DNA of 64,000 bases from Leptospira ilyithenensis (GCF_004771005.1 NZ_RQHV01000042.1:124001-188000); one strand, 5' to 3'; shown: positions 50,091-60,351, numbered from the stretch's first letter. Notes: a model not told the origin generated them from the sequence alone. Numbers and translations are program-made.

Positions 50091-51278
50091 ATCTTTCACC
50101 GCATCGATCACATCTTTTTCATCAGTTTTCGTCATGCCCGCAAACAAAGGTAAAGATACCGCGCGATCATACATTTTACACGCGTTCGGGTATTCTGCGC
50201 GATTAAAACCGAATGTTTTTTTATAGTAAGGATGTTCAAAGATAGGAATGAAATGCAGACTTGTTCCGATGTTTCTATCTTTTAGTTCTTCAACAAAGCT
50301 ATCTCTTCCCATTTTTGCGAGCTTTGTATCCAGTTCGACTCTGTACAGATGCCAGCTATGTTGGCCATTGGCGTCATCTTTGGGAAGGACGAGACCTTTT
50401 AGGTTTTTAAATTCTTCGTTATAATGTTTTGCAATCTCAGTTCTTCTTTCCCAAAAAGCATGGGACTCTTTTAACTGCACGACACCAAGTGCAGCTTGGA
50501 TGTCCGTCATATTGTATTTATAACCGGCATCCACTACTTCATAATACCAGCCCGGACGGTTGAATGCATCCCGATTGATTCCATGGAGTCTCATTTTTCG
50601 TATTCGATCCGCAGAAGATGCGTTAGCTGTAGCGATCATTCCGCCTTCACCGGTAGTAATTCCCTTAGTAGCATAAAAACTGAAAACGGTATAATCTCCC
50701 CAGGTTCCGATCATTTTATTTTTGTGAACTGCCGGAAATGCATGTGCAGCATCTTCGATAATGATCAATTTGTATTTTTTTGCGATTTTTTGAATCCCTT
50801 CCATATCGCAAGTATGACCGGCAAGATGAACAGGCATAACAGCTTTCACTTGTTTGCCTGTGGATTTCGTTTTTAAAACCTTACCATCCCAAACACAACG
50901 AATATCAATAGTAGCCTGCAGTAGTTCGGGCGTAAGCAGGTTATTGGCCGGATCTACATCGGTTAAAATAGGCTCCGCGTGAAAATAACAAATAACTTCT
51001 GTAGTTGCAGTGAATGTAATCGAGCTTGTGATAACTGCATCTTTTTCCGTAAGTCCGATCGCCTCCAATGCCAGGTGCAAACCGGCAGTCGCAGAATTGA
51101 CTGCGATGGCATTAGGAGAACCCACAAAGTCAGCAAATTCCATTTCGAACTGTTTGACTTTCGGTCCTGAAGTCACCCAGCCGGAACGTAACACTTGCGC
51201 TACTTCTTCAATGGCATCTTCAGAGATGGAAGGCAGTGCAAATGGAAGAAAGGTTTTGCGAGTGGTAAGCATATTCAT
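50079..51278 (-). CDS. DegT/DnrJ/EryC1/StrS family aminotransferase
   Basis: A 399-residue fold-type I PLP enzyme acting on nucleotide-linked keto sugars in surface polysaccharide synthesis. Features are PFALPSISEDAIEEVAQVLRSGWVTSGPKV at the N-terminus, NSATAGLHLAL, EDAAHAF, and the PLP lysine in FSFYATKGITTGEGG (~203). Its substrate and pathway are not shown by neighbours, since no other sugar-nucleotide gene is adjacent. It converges on the lipoprotein gene with a 12-base overlap. Confidence 0.92.
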   Translation of the reverse strand: MNMLTTRKTFLPFALPSISEDAIEEVAQVLRSGWVTSGPKVKQFEMEFADFVGSPNAIAVNSATAGLHLALEAIGLTEKDAVITSSITFTATTEVICYFHAEPILTDVDPANNLLTPELLQATIDIRCVWDGKVLKTKSTGKQVKAVMPVHLAGHTCDMEGIQKIAKKYKLIIIEDAAHAFPAVHKNKMIGTWGDYTVFSFYATKGITTGEGGMIATANASSADRIRKMRLHGINRDAFNRPGWYYEVVDAGYKYNMTDIQAALGVVQLKESHAFWERRTEIAKHYNEEFKNLKGLVLPKDDANGQHSWHLYRVELDTKLAKMGRDSFVEELKDRNIGTSLHFIPIFEHPYYKKTFGFNRAEYPNACKMYDRAVSLPLFAGMTKTDEKDVIDAVKDLLG

Positions 51279-51426
51279 CTAAACGACATAATTCGGAAAA
51301 TTTTCCAGTCTTTTCCGCTCCCACAAAGATAATCGGAATCATTTTTATGAACTAAATAGGAATTTCTTTCCTTTGGGAAAAATCTTCTTGTAGGGAGCCG
51401 AATCACGAAAAAGAATTTCCTGGAAC

Positions 51427-52782
51427 ATGGAAGTTCAATTTTCAGAAATATTAAATCGTATTTTGGTCATCGACCGGGATATTGCTGAGCTCAATCGACT
51501 GAAAAGCCGACTGCCAGAAGACAGACCTTATTCTCCCTCTTTACAATTAACATTCGATAAACAAATCAACACCTTATTGAACGAACGAGTTTCTATTATG
51601 GAACTTCCCGTTCTCAATCCTCCCCTTTGGTTATTCCCCAAAGAGACAGTCCAAGGTCAAAGAGCGACGGAAGAAACATCTATTCTCAAAGAGAGAAAGT
51701 CTCTCCTTGCTGGGGACTTGTCAATCCCTCATCCGAATGAACAGGACGTGATCAATTTTATCCGGGAGATTCCGAAATCGGAAATTCATTTGCATCTCGA
51801 AGCGTGCGTAAACAAAGAAACACTCAAATTTTTGTATAAAAAGAACGGTGTCGAAATTACTGACAAAGAGTTTGAAGATAAGTATAATTTCAAAGATCTC
51901 ATGGGATTTATTCAGGTATTCTTTTTTGTACAAGGTGCCGTGAAAGAAGCGAGCGACCTGGGTTATTTCATAGATAGTTTAGCAGATTACATGCGCTCAA
52001 ACAATATTATCTATTGTGAAACATTTTTTGCCCCGTCCAAATTCATTCAGAATGGATTGGATTTTGATGAAATGGTGGAAGTGATGGTAAATCGAATTCG
52101 CCAAATCGAGACGAAAGACGGAGTTACCATTCGGTTGCTTGTGGACGTATCTCGTTCATTCGGTCCGGAAAATGCGATGAACAATCTCAAACGTGTTCTT
52201 GGAATCAAACACAAAGAGATTATAGGAATCGGACTTGGTGGCGCGGAACTTATGGGACCTGCGAAGGATTATGCGGAAGTATTCAAAGTTGCTCGTGATT
52301 CCGGTCTTCGTACGGTGGCCCATTCCGGTGAAGACGATGGCCCTTGGGCTATCTGGGATGCAGTTAGCCTTTGTAAGGCGGAAAGGATAGGTCACGGAAC
52401 TTCTGCGATTCAAGATCCTGAGCTTGTCAAGTACATGAAAGACAATAAGATCCCGATTGAGATCTGTGTGACTTCGAATGTTTTTACTGCAAAATATGTT
52501 CGCAAAGAACAAAATCACCCTGTACGTTATTATTATGATCAGGGTCTTACCCTTTGTATCAATACGGACGATCCTGAAATTTTTAACGTAAATTTAACGT
52601 ACGAATACTTCAAACTCTACCGCTTTTTGGACTTTTCAATTGATGAAATCATCGACTTGGTGAAACAAAGCGTCTATTGTACTTTCCATCCTCAGAAAGA
52701 GACTCTCTGGAAGCAGATGGAAGAAAAAATTGAAGCGATCAAAGTTAAATACAATTTAGCACCGCAGCCTGCTCTTGTTTAA
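51427..52782 (+). CDS. add: Adenosine deaminase family, long N-terminal extension
   Basis: A 451-residue metal-dependent deaminase. The zinc ligands HLH are at 121-123 (SEIHLHLEAC), with LGGAELMG, VAHSGEDDG, GHGTSAI and CINTDDPEIF further on. It hydrolyses adenosine to inosine, or adenine to hypoxanthine in some subgroups. Usual length is ~340, so the first ~110 residues are extra: a helical, coiled-coil-like segment (ILNRILVIDRDIAELNRLK) and a Pro-rich linker. Confidence 0.88.
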   Translation: MEVQFSEILNRILVIDRDIAELNRLKSRLPEDRPYSPSLQLTFDKQINTLLNERVSIMELPVLNPPLWLFPKETVQGQRATEETSILKERKSLLAGDLSIPHPNEQDVINFIREIPKSEIHLHLEACVNKETLKFLYKKNGVEITDKEFEDKYNFKDLMGFIQVFFFVQGAVKEASDLGYFIDSLADYMRSNNIIYCETFFAPSKFIQNGLDFDEMVEVMVNRIRQIETKDGVTIRLLVDVSRSFGPENAMNNLKRVLGIKHKEIIGIGLGGAELMGPAKDYAEVFKVARDSGLRTVAHSGEDDGPWAIWDAVSLCKAERIGHGTSAIQDPELVKYMKDNKIPIEICVTSNVFTAKYVRKEQNHPVRYYYDQGLTLCINTDDPEIFNVNLTYEYFKLYRFLDFSIDEIIDLVKQSVYCTFHPQKETLWKQMEEKIEAIKVKYNLAPQPALV

Positions 52783-53170
52783 AACAGGATATATTTTACA
52801 TTTATCTTTGTTCTCTGCTTCAAAGTTGGCTTTATACGTTTGGTTTGGAATCTTATTTATGATTTCCTGTTCGAATGTGGGAATCAACGGAGGAGATGTC
52901 CTCACTGGAAAAGAAACGATTCAAAGGATTCGGAACGCCAAACTGGGAAGACTGGCAGCCTGCGGGCGTTATACGGATGTGCAGATTTACTTCGTAAATG
53001 ATGCTGCAAACAGTATAGAAAAACAATATCCTGCGGACTATTATTCGGAAAAGGATGTGAAGACATGTACGGATAATATACTGATCACTCCGTGCAATTC
53101 CGAAACCTTGGAATGTAAGCTGAAACCCAAAACGATTTGGAGCGGTTCGTTTTTACAAGGTGGATTTTAA
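52775..53170 (+). CDS. Small putative lipoprotein
   Basis: A 131-residue protein with TTG start, overlapping the deaminase by 8 bases. The signal ends ILFMISC (Cys 32). The mature part has four further cysteines (ACGRY, KTCTDN, TPCNSETLECK) that may form disulfides. No family recognised. It is the last gene before the repeat-bounded HigBA segment. Confidence 0.6.
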   Translation: MFKTGYILHLSLFSASKLALYVWFGILFMISCSNVGINGGDVLTGKETIQRIRNAKLGRLAACGRYTDVQIYFVNDAANSIEKQYPADYYSEKDVKTCTDNILITPCNSETLECKLKPKTIWSGSFLQGGF

Positions 53171-53225
53171 GTCTATCCGATTCAGCAACGCCAAAATTTT
53201 CATACAGATGGGAAAGAATCAAAAA

Positions 53226-53438
53226 GTGACATAATGTGCCCGGTAATCTTGAAATCCCCCGCCCTGTTGATCAGCTTCGCTGATGATTCTCCGAATACTT
53301 TTCGCTTCTATTGGCGCTCAAAGGAGTTGGGGGGTGAGGCTCGTGGGCTGCAGCAAACCACCTAACATAAAATTATCAAATCGCCAAGCTCTTTTCCTAT
53401 ACCGTAAAAAATTTCAAAATTAAGTTCGCATTTTTGCC
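53226..53438. repeat. 213-bp direct repeat unit, copy 1
   Basis: The unit opens with GTGACATA, has a 127-bp core (53245-53371) nearly identical to that of copy 2, then 50 unrelated bases, and closes with AAGTTCGCATTTTTGCC (53422-53438). Copy 2 at 54122 has the same parts and the same total length. Core differences are one substitution and two single-base indels in C- and G-runs. Within this copy AATCGCCAA (53379) and TTGGCGATT (53441) are a 9-bp inverted repeat. The core also holds an open frame of 38 codons from TTG at 53249. This explains most of the gene-free 53171-53482. Confidence 0.9.
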
Positions 53439-53447
53439 TATTGGCGA

Positions 53448-53476
53448 TTGACACCAATGGTGTATTACGCTATCAT
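53448..53476 (+). promoter_or_regulatory. higBA promoter with operator
   Basis: TTGACA (53448-53453) and TATCAT (53471-53476) are 17 bases apart, near the sigma-70 consensus. The spacer includes ACACCA-A-TGGTGT (53451-53463), a perfect 6-1-6 palindrome, the usual sort of site for autoregulation by HigA. Expected +1 falls at or next to the GTG start of higB. Confidence 0.65.
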
Positions 53477-53482
53477 AAAGAT

Positions 53483-53764
53483 GTGATTATTTCTTTTGCC
53501 GATTCCGAATCAGAGGAAATTTGGAAAGGCACTCTATCGAAGAGATTTCCTAAAGATATTCAAAGAACCGCAAGAAGAAAAATGATTCAAATTGATGGGG
53601 CAACAGATATCAATGATTTAAAAATTCCGCCAGGAAATAGATTGCATTCACTTTCCGGTGACAGGAGCGGACAATGGAGTATTAGCATTAATATGAAATA
53701 CCGAATTTGTTTTCGTTTCAATAACCATAATGCTTTTGACCTTGAAATTGTTGATTATCACTAA
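53483..53764 (+). CDS. higB: HigB-type toxin (RelE/ParE superfamily mRNA interferase)
   Basis: A 93-residue toxin with the HigB plan: a start IISFADSESEEIWKG, RKMIQIDGATDINDLKIPPGNRLHSL and GQWSISINMKYRICFRF. The toxin cuts mRNA on the ribosome. The frame opens earlier at 53441, but that segment would cover the promoter and its residues do not fit the family; GTG at 53483 is chosen. That start would make the mRNA leaderless or nearly so. higA follows 11 bases after the stop. Confidence 0.9.
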   Translation: MIISFADSESEEIWKGTLSKRFPKDIQRTARRKMIQIDGATDINDLKIPPGNRLHSLSGDRSGQWSISINMKYRICFRFNNHNAFDLEIVDYH

Positions 53765-53775
53765 GAGGTATATTT

Positions 53776-54084
53776 ATGGATAAAGAACTTGCAGACATTC
53801 ATCCGGGCGAAATTCTTTTTGAAGATTTTCTAAAACCAATGAACCTATCTGCTTATAAACTTGCAAAGGATACAAAAATCGATCCTAAAAGGATTAGCGA
53901 TATTGTTCATGGACGTAGAGCTATATCCGTTGATACGGCTTTAAGGTTTTCCCAATACTTTGGGAACTCAGCTGAGTTTTGGTTAAACATTCAAAATCAC
54001 TTCGATCTGGAACAAAAGAAGAAAGAGCTTAAAAAAGAATTAAAAGAAATTAGAAGGTTTATTCCAATTGAGAAGGCAAGTTAG
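53776..54084 (+). CDS. higA: HigA antitoxin (XRE-family, VapI-type)
   Basis: A 102-residue DNA-binding antitoxin. It begins with the typical IHPGEILFEDFLKPMNLSAYKLAK, followed by the HTH region (DPKRISDIVHGRRAISVDTALRFSQYFG) and a charged C-terminal helix (KKKELKKELKEIRRFI). It neutralises HigB and represses the operon. AAGAGGT precedes the ATG. The pair is flanked on both sides by 213-bp direct repeat units. Confidence 0.93.
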   Translation: MDKELADIHPGEILFEDFLKPMNLSAYKLAKDTKIDPKRISDIVHGRRAISVDTALRFSQYFGNSAEFWLNIQNHFDLEQKKKELKKELKEIRRFIPIEKAS

Positions 54085-54121
54085 TTTAGATAGACCATAT
54101 TCTTTTCGGCGGAATAGTAAT

Positions 54122-54334
54122 GTGACATAGTTTTTAAACCAGAATCTTGAAATCCCCGCCCTGTTGATCAGCTTCGCTGATGATTCTCCGAATACTTTTC
54201 GCTTCTATTGGCGCTCAAAGGGGTTGGGGGTGAGGCTCGTGGGCTGCAGCAAACCACCTAACATAAATCCAAAATTTCGGCTAGCTGAGTATTCATTTTC
54301 ACAAAAATTTTTCCAAAAAGTTCGCATTTTTGCC
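54122..54334. repeat. 213-bp direct repeat unit, copy 2
   Basis: GTGACATA at 54122, the core at 54143-54267 (125 bp), a 50-base variable segment and AAGTTCGCATTTTTGCC at 54318-54334 reproduce copy 1 in the same order and direction, 896 bases downstream. The core frame is shifted here by the indels. It fills most of the 279 bases between higA and purB; I see no gene in the rest. Confidence 0.9.
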
Positions 54335-54363
54335 AAAGCTCGTCGGTTATTAACGGGATATTT

Positions 54364-55665
<1,302 letters not shown>

Positions 55666-55775
55666 AAGGGCAGAGTTTCATCCCAAACATTCGTTTCAAC
55701 TGTGAATTTTACGGTTGCAGAACGATGTTCAAACTTCTTACATAGATGCAAAGATTGATTGAGGAAGAGGAATTT

Positions 55776-56543
55776 ATGTCCAAAGAATTTGAAGGCAAAG
55801 TAGCGCTGGTAACGGGAGCGGCATCTCCTATCGGACTCGGTCGTGCGATTGCCAACCGAATTGCATCTCACGGAGCTACATTGGTTCTGGTGGATTTGAA
55901 CCAAGAGAAAATTGATGAAGCAGCAAAAGAATTAGCGGCAGCTTACGGTGTAAAAGCAATCGGAATCGCAGCAAACGTTACCAAACCGGAAGATTGTGAT
56001 GCAACGATTACAAAGATAAAAGAAACATTCGGAAAATTGGATTTCTTGGTGAATAATGCAGGAGTAATAAAAGACAATCTCCTCATTCGTATGACGGAAC
56101 AAGAATTCGATTTTGTTATGGATGTAAATTGCAAAGGCGTATTTCTTATGACAAAATCTGCAAGCAAACTATTGTTAAAGTCCGATGGGGGTCGTATCGT
56201 AAATATTTCTTCCGTATCCGGACTTACCGGACAACCGGGACAGGCAAATTATTCCACATCCAAGGCCGGTGTCATCGCTCTTACAAAAGTAACTGCTCGT
56301 GAATTTTCGGGTAGAAACGTTTTGGTAAATGCAGTATGTCCGGGTTATGTGCAAACGGAGATGACAGGTTCACTTTCAAAAGAAGTACAAGATAAATTAA
56401 CCGATGCTGCAGTGATTCCACTCAAACGTCCGGGAAAACAATCTGAGATCGCTTCGGCTGTTAAGTTTTTCTTAAGCGAAGACGCATCTTATATTACGGG
56501 AACTTATCTGCGAGTTGACGGCGGAGCCGCTATCGGGATGTAG
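55776..56543 (+). CDS. SDR oxidoreductase, FabG-like
   Basis: A 255-residue protein with TGAASPIG (13-20), [35 protein letters not shown] with catalytic Tyr/Lys at ~158/162, and a C-terminal VDGGAAIGM. It closely resembles 3-oxoacyl-ACP reductase FabG. The ATG at 55776 has GAGGAAGAGGAA upstream; an open start ten codons earlier is rejected. Its 3' end overlaps the M23 gene by 14 bases, converging. Confidence 0.88.
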   Translation: MSKEFEGKVALVTGAASPIGLGRAIANRIASHGATLVLVDLNQEKIDEAAKELAAAYGVKAIGIAANVTKPEDCDATITKIKETFGKLDFLVNNAGVIKDNLLIRMTEQEFDFVMDVNCKGVFLMTKSASKLLLKSDGGRIVNISSVSGLTGQPGQANYSTSKAGVIALTKVTAREFSGRNVLVNAVCPGYVQTEMTGSLSKEVQDKLTDAAVIPLKRPGKQSEIASAVKFFLSEDASYITGTYLRVDGGAAIGM

Positions 56544-58470
56544 ATTTCTTTTTAACTTGAGGCGGTTTGGATTTTGTTTTGGCCGCCTTTGGTTGTTCTT
56601 TTTTTTTAGCTTTCGTTTCGGTTTTGATCGGAGTTGTGATCTTCGGTTCAGCGATGATCACAGGTTTTTCTTCCATTGGTGCAGGAGGGCTTTCGATTTC
56701 ATAATCGTATCTTACCGTCTGACTCCAGTTACCCGCATAATCCCTAACGCTTGCTAACAGGGTATGTTTTCCGGGTTGGTAGAGACTTTCCGGTTCGAAA
56801 ATCTCCACTCTTCCGTCTTTCGGGGAAAATTCCGCCTTGCCTCGGATTCCATCCACTGTGATATCAAAACCTTCCGGTAAAATCCCCGATCCTATATCGA
56901 CTGCCTTTAATAACAAAGTGAAATCTTCTCTCGGATAAAGTGGTTTGGTCATCGATTCGTGCAAATAGATGGAAGGAGGTGTTTGGTCGGATAATACTAC
57001 GAATAAGCCGGTTTTGCGTAACCTAACTTTAAAAAACTGACCCCAAGCGCTAAAAGAAGAACCTTTTATTTTTTTGACTGTTCGATCAGGCATCACTTCG
57101 TAAAGATCCGCTGAGTTGATATCTTTTGTTTTGGGAACTTTCACATAAAGATCATAACCTAAATTAAAATCTTTAAAATCAGGACCGATTTTATATACGG
57201 AAGACAATTGATTTAGTCCGTCCGTTTTGATTTTGATTTCTTCCTGTGCTTCAATATCAAAAAATGCCTTTGAATAAACTGCATTTACCGGAAAGAATAA
57301 TTCCACTCTTGTGTCTTTGGATTTGAATGTCGTATAACGGTCGTAAAATACATTATATATCCATTCTTTGGTGATTACATCTTTATAATCTCTTTGGTCG
57401 CGGAGTATAAAAAAAGAAGCAAGACCTTCCTGGCCACCTTGCCCGGTTGCGCGAATTGTGATTTCTTTCGGTTCTCCCGATTTTAAGTTTTCACTATTGA
57501 TCAGGCCCTGTTCCCGTTCAGGTCTCAGCATTCCCAAAAGATCATTGCCGTCTTTCGTGTGCAAAAAGTAAGAAAACGGATTTCCATTTGCTTTGCTAAT
57601 GGAACTGTCATATAAGATTACATTTTTTCTGGAATGGTTTTTTAGAATTCTAGACAATTGAAAACCTTGTAATAATTGTTCGCCTAATGAAACATCTAAT
57701 GTAAAAATTCCGAGCCGATGATTATTTGACTTTTGGTGGGTTGCAATTTGTAATCCCACTTTGCCTTGGATGGAAACTGTAGACTCGGAAAGTTGATACT
57801 TGTTTCCTCCTACCAGGGAAAAGGGAATATCTACAGTTTCATTTTTTCCATTGATGAATGTACGGGAAGTTTGGGGAGTGATTCTTAAAGAATCAAATAC
57901 AATGGACTCGGCTTCCGTATAGCCTAGCCCGAAATGCATCGGGTTGTAATATACATTGTCCATAAAAAGTTCAAAATGCAAATGAGGCGGTCCTACCCCC
58001 GTATCTCCGGAGTAAGCAATCATATCTCCTTTTTCCACAGGAACTTCTTCGGAAAGTGCAATATCAAAATCAACACGATCTTTGAATCGTCTTGCTTGTT
58101 TTGATTTTAAAATTTGTTTTACAACTTTCGGAGCGAACTTATGCAAATGCCCGTAACGGGAAGTCATTCCGTCATCATGTTGGACAAATACCGCATAACC
58201 GATGCTTGACCATCTTCTTTGTACTCTGGTGACTTTCCCTTTTGCAACGGCAAGAATGGGAATTCCTATTTTCCCCGCTGTGGAAAAATCCTGGCCCATA
58301 TGAAAATGCCCTGTTCTGAACTCGCCGAAGGTTCCCGTGATCGCAGATTGCCCTTTTACCGGCCAAACATAAGGTTCTTTTAATACAAATCCGGGTGGTA
58401 GGTCAGATCCGAATGTCCGGCTGAAACCGGAAATAGCTAAAAATATAAAAACGAATATTAGCCGAGACAT
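56530..58470 (-). CDS. Exported M23 peptidase with large C-terminal region
   Basis: A 646-residue protein with a signal peptide ([16 protein letters not shown]). The M23 domain (~35-190) has a full active site: HMGQD (57-61), YGHLH (~107) and HLHFE (163-167), so it is a likely zinc endopeptidase that cuts peptidoglycan cross-links. The long middle region has beta-rich, possibly Ig-like segments, and the last ~60 residues are Pro/Lys/Glu-rich. It contrasts with the degenerate M23 protein at the window start. Confidence 0.88.
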   Translation of the reverse strand: MSRLIFVFIFLAISGFSRTFGSDLPPGFVLKEPYVWPVKGQSAITGTFGEFRTGHFHMGQDFSTAGKIGIPILAVAKGKVTRVQRRWSSIGYAVFVQHDDGMTSRYGHLHKFAPKVVKQILKSKQARRFKDRVDFDIALSEEVPVEKGDMIAYSGDTGVGPPHLHFELFMDNVYYNPMHFGLGYTEAESIVFDSLRITPQTSRTFINGKNETVDIPFSLVGGNKYQLSESTVSIQGKVGLQIATHQKSNNHRLGIFTLDVSLGEQLLQGFQLSRILKNHSRKNVILYDSSISKANGNPFSYFLHTKDGNDLLGMLRPEREQGLINSENLKSGEPKEITIRATGQGGQEGLASFFILRDQRDYKDVITKEWIYNVFYDRYTTFKSKDTRVELFFPVNAVYSKAFFDIEAQEEIKIKTDGLNQLSSVYKIGPDFKDFNLGYDLYVKVPKTKDINSADLYEVMPDRTVKKIKGSSFSAWGQFFKVRLRKTGLFVVLSDQTPPSIYLHESMTKPLYPREDFTLLLKAVDIGSGILPEGFDITVDGIRGKAEFSPKDGRVEIFEPESLYQPGKHTLLASVRDYAGNWSQTVRYDYEIESPPAPMEEKPVIIAEPKITTPIKTETKAKKKEQPKAAKTKSKPPQVKKKSTSR

Positions 58471-58527
58471 TCAATTTCAGAATTATTTGGGGTTCTGTTT
58501 CTGCAAGACTAATCGAAAGGAGCGTCT

Positions 58528-58788
58528 TTGATTCCGACTAATATTGTGAAAGCTTGCTTAAGTTTAGGATATGTTCTACAAGCTGCGGTAGAAAGTGTTT
58601 ATGGGGCGATTCTCCTTGGCAGAGAGATAATTTCTGAGCCAAGGGGATGCAAAGGGGGAATACTTATTTCAAATTGGGTCTGCGTTTTTCTTTCAGTGCG
58701 GTCATCGCCTCAAGGAGATTGTCTATCACCCCGGGTTGTTGGAATGCATACGCAGTTTCCTTTTGGTATTGTTCCAATTTGGCTATGA
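58528..58788 (+). CDS. Doubtful small ORF with strong ribosome site
   Basis: An 86-codon frame starting TTG, with AAAGGAG 7 bases upstream. The first ~35 residues (IVKACLSLGYVLQAAVESVYGAILLG) are helix-like, but the rest is antisense to the 3' end of the enoyl-CoA hydratase gene. It could be the 5' remnant of a lost gene. No family recognised. It lies in the otherwise empty 192 bases between 58471 and 58663. Confidence 0.25.
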   Translation: MIPTNIVKACLSLGYVLQAAVESVYGAILLGREIISEPRGCKGGILISNWVCVFLSVRSSPQGDCLSPRVVGMHTQFPFGIVPIWL

Positions 58789-59446
58789 GTCCGCCGTTTA
58801 ACATATTTTTGGTGGAACGGTATGCGCTCATCGGGATTTTGGAAAGGGAATCTAGTTTTTTAAGGGAGATCTTTCTTAGTTCTTCTTTTGTAGCTGCAAT
58901 CTCGTCAATGAGTCCGATTTTTTTTGCTTCTACAGCTTTGTAAACGGTTCCTTCCAAACAAACTTCGGACCAATATCTGGGTTCTACGCACATTTTGATT
59001 CTATCGATAAAACTTCCCGGTAGGGGTAGTCCTACGTTTACTTCCGTAAATCCGATTCTACCTTTTCCGTCATACATATATTTGTAATCACTTGCTACCG
59101 TGATTACGGCTCCGCCGCCCATCGCATAACCTGTAACTTCAGTGATCAATGGTTTGTCAAAAAGAATCAGTTCGCCGAATAAAACTACGATTCCGCCTAC
59201 TTCATCCAATAGTTTTTCTTTCGGAGTGGAGAGTAAATTATCAGCATCCAAACCATTGCAAAAAAACTTTTCATGGTCCGAAGTGAGAATGACTCCCTTT
59301 TTTGACGAATCGTTCCGGATTTCTTTTAAGATGACTGCAAGTTCTTTCATATTGGAGCCGGTGAGTGAATTCTGATCATTCATTTGAAGATGAATGATTT
59401 CCGCTTTTCCACCACTAACGGTGATTTCTTCTCTATTATAATTCAT
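58664..59446 (-). CDS. Enoyl-CoA hydratase/isomerase family protein
   Basis: A 260-residue crotonase-fold protein. The oxyanion-hole motifs are present (SDHEKFFCNGLDADN; TGYAMGGGAVITVASD) and the region RIGFTEVNVGLPLPG corresponds to the site that carries catalytic Glu residues in hydratases. The family includes hydratases and isomerases in fatty acid breakdown. It overlaps the upstream receiver-like gene by ATGA. Confidence 0.87.
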   Translation of the reverse strand: MNYNREEITVSGGKAEIIHLQMNDQNSLTGSNMKELAVILKEIRNDSSKKGVILTSDHEKFFCNGLDADNLLSTPKEKLLDEVGGIVVLFGELILFDKPLITEVTGYAMGGGAVITVASDYKYMYDGKGRIGFTEVNVGLPLPGSFIDRIKMCVEPRYWSEVCLEGTVYKAVEAKKIGLIDEIAATKEELRKISLKKLDSLSKIPMSAYRSTKNMLNGGLIAKLEQYQKETAYAFQQPGVIDNLLEAMTALKEKRRPNLK

Positions 59447-60336
59447 GTTTCTTTATTATTTTCCTTAGTTGATATATCTTTATTCGGTTCTGTGGGGGTA
59501 GGAGGTGCAGGATCGGTTGTTGGACTTAGTACATCAGACATCGGGTGTGCTTTGTCTTTTCTTTCTTTTTTGCGGAGATCTTCTTTTTTTTGTTCTTCCA
59601 CTTTCAGATAATCTTCAAATTCATTCGGTGCCATGAAGACCAAAAGTCTTTCCTCATCTACTGCATGTTCGATGATGGCTCCCATGTGACGTCCTGCTAT
59701 GAATGTAATTTTTTCCTGGCCGATAAATACTTTTGTAACCCGCTCGAAAACTTCGACCTCTTCCTTTCCTACTTCGGGAACACCTCTGATATCGAAGCAG
59801 ATATGTTCGCCCTGAATTGATTTAAGAAAGTTAGGAGTAAAAATACGTTTGAATTCGGGGAAGACGAATCTTTTTAAATTGGCGCGACATTGGAACAGAA
59901 CTTTTCCATGGCTTCGGTCCACTGCGACAAAGGACATACTATCCCTTGTTTTGGTACTTTCCGCTGATTTATAATCTTCGATAAGCGATTGAATTCGATC
60001 CAGTAGAGCTTGTTTGGATAGAGGCTTTACCATATAATCCGTAAAACCTAAAATCTTATGATTGAAAACGAAGTTTTCATCTTCTTTCGGGATCATAGCA
60101 AGGATGGGAATTCCTTGAGTGATCACGTCTTTTCGAAGCTCGATCACGAACTCCAATTCTTTTTTGTCACGAAAAGACAGACCCAAAAGAATGATGTCCG
60201 GATTGGAAGACTTCACATATTCTTTTACCGTTTGGGTAAACTTCGTGATGACGACACGCTGCCGAAGTCCTTGGAAAATATTCTCCAACTCCTGGGAAGC
60301 AAAAAGATCATTTTCGATAGCCATTATGAAATGCAT
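59443..60336 (-). CDS. Pseudo-receiver plus STAS-like protein
   Basis: A 297-residue cytoplasmic protein. Residues 1-125 follow a response-regulator receiver fold, but the phosphoacceptor position reads DIILLGLSFRD where Asp is expected before the loop (LLDLxMP), while DYMVKPLS retains the switch Lys. Residues ~150-255 resemble a STAS domain (ICFDIRGVPEV...KITFIAGR...LLVFMAPNEFEDYL) without the phosphorylatable Ser. A Lys/Glu- and Pro-rich tail follows. It is translationally coupled to the hydratase and 15 bases after the EAL-like gene. Confidence 0.65.
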   Translation of the reverse strand: MHFIMAIENDLFASQELENIFQGLRQRVVITKFTQTVKEYVKSSNPDIILLGLSFRDKKELEFVIELRKDVITQGIPILAMIPKEDENFVFNHKILGFTDYMVKPLSKQALLDRIQSLIEDYKSAESTKTRDSMSFVAVDRSHGKVLFQCRANLKRFVFPEFKRIFTPNFLKSIQGEHICFDIRGVPEVGKEEVEVFERVTKVFIGQEKITFIAGRHMGAIIEHAVDEERLLVFMAPNEFEDYLKVEEQKKEDLRKKERKDKAHPMSDVLSPTTDPAPPTPTEPNKDISTKENNKET

Positions 60337-60351
60337 GGTCGTCTTTTATGT

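Noticed and set aside
53226..53438. Canonical integron attC site in the repeat units
   Set aside because: ACCTAAC at 53360-53366 fits RYYYAAC, but no GTTRRRY partner is present within the unit on either strand, and no IntI gene lies in the window. A cassette-like role remains open, but not as a standard attC.
53441..53482. Upstream TTG start for higB
   Set aside because: It would put the near-consensus promoter and operator inside the gene and add residues foreign to the HigB family.
53486..53506. ISFAD-S similarity between the HigB N-terminus and the repeat micro-frame
   Set aside because: Only about six residues match and codons differ; most likely coincidence.
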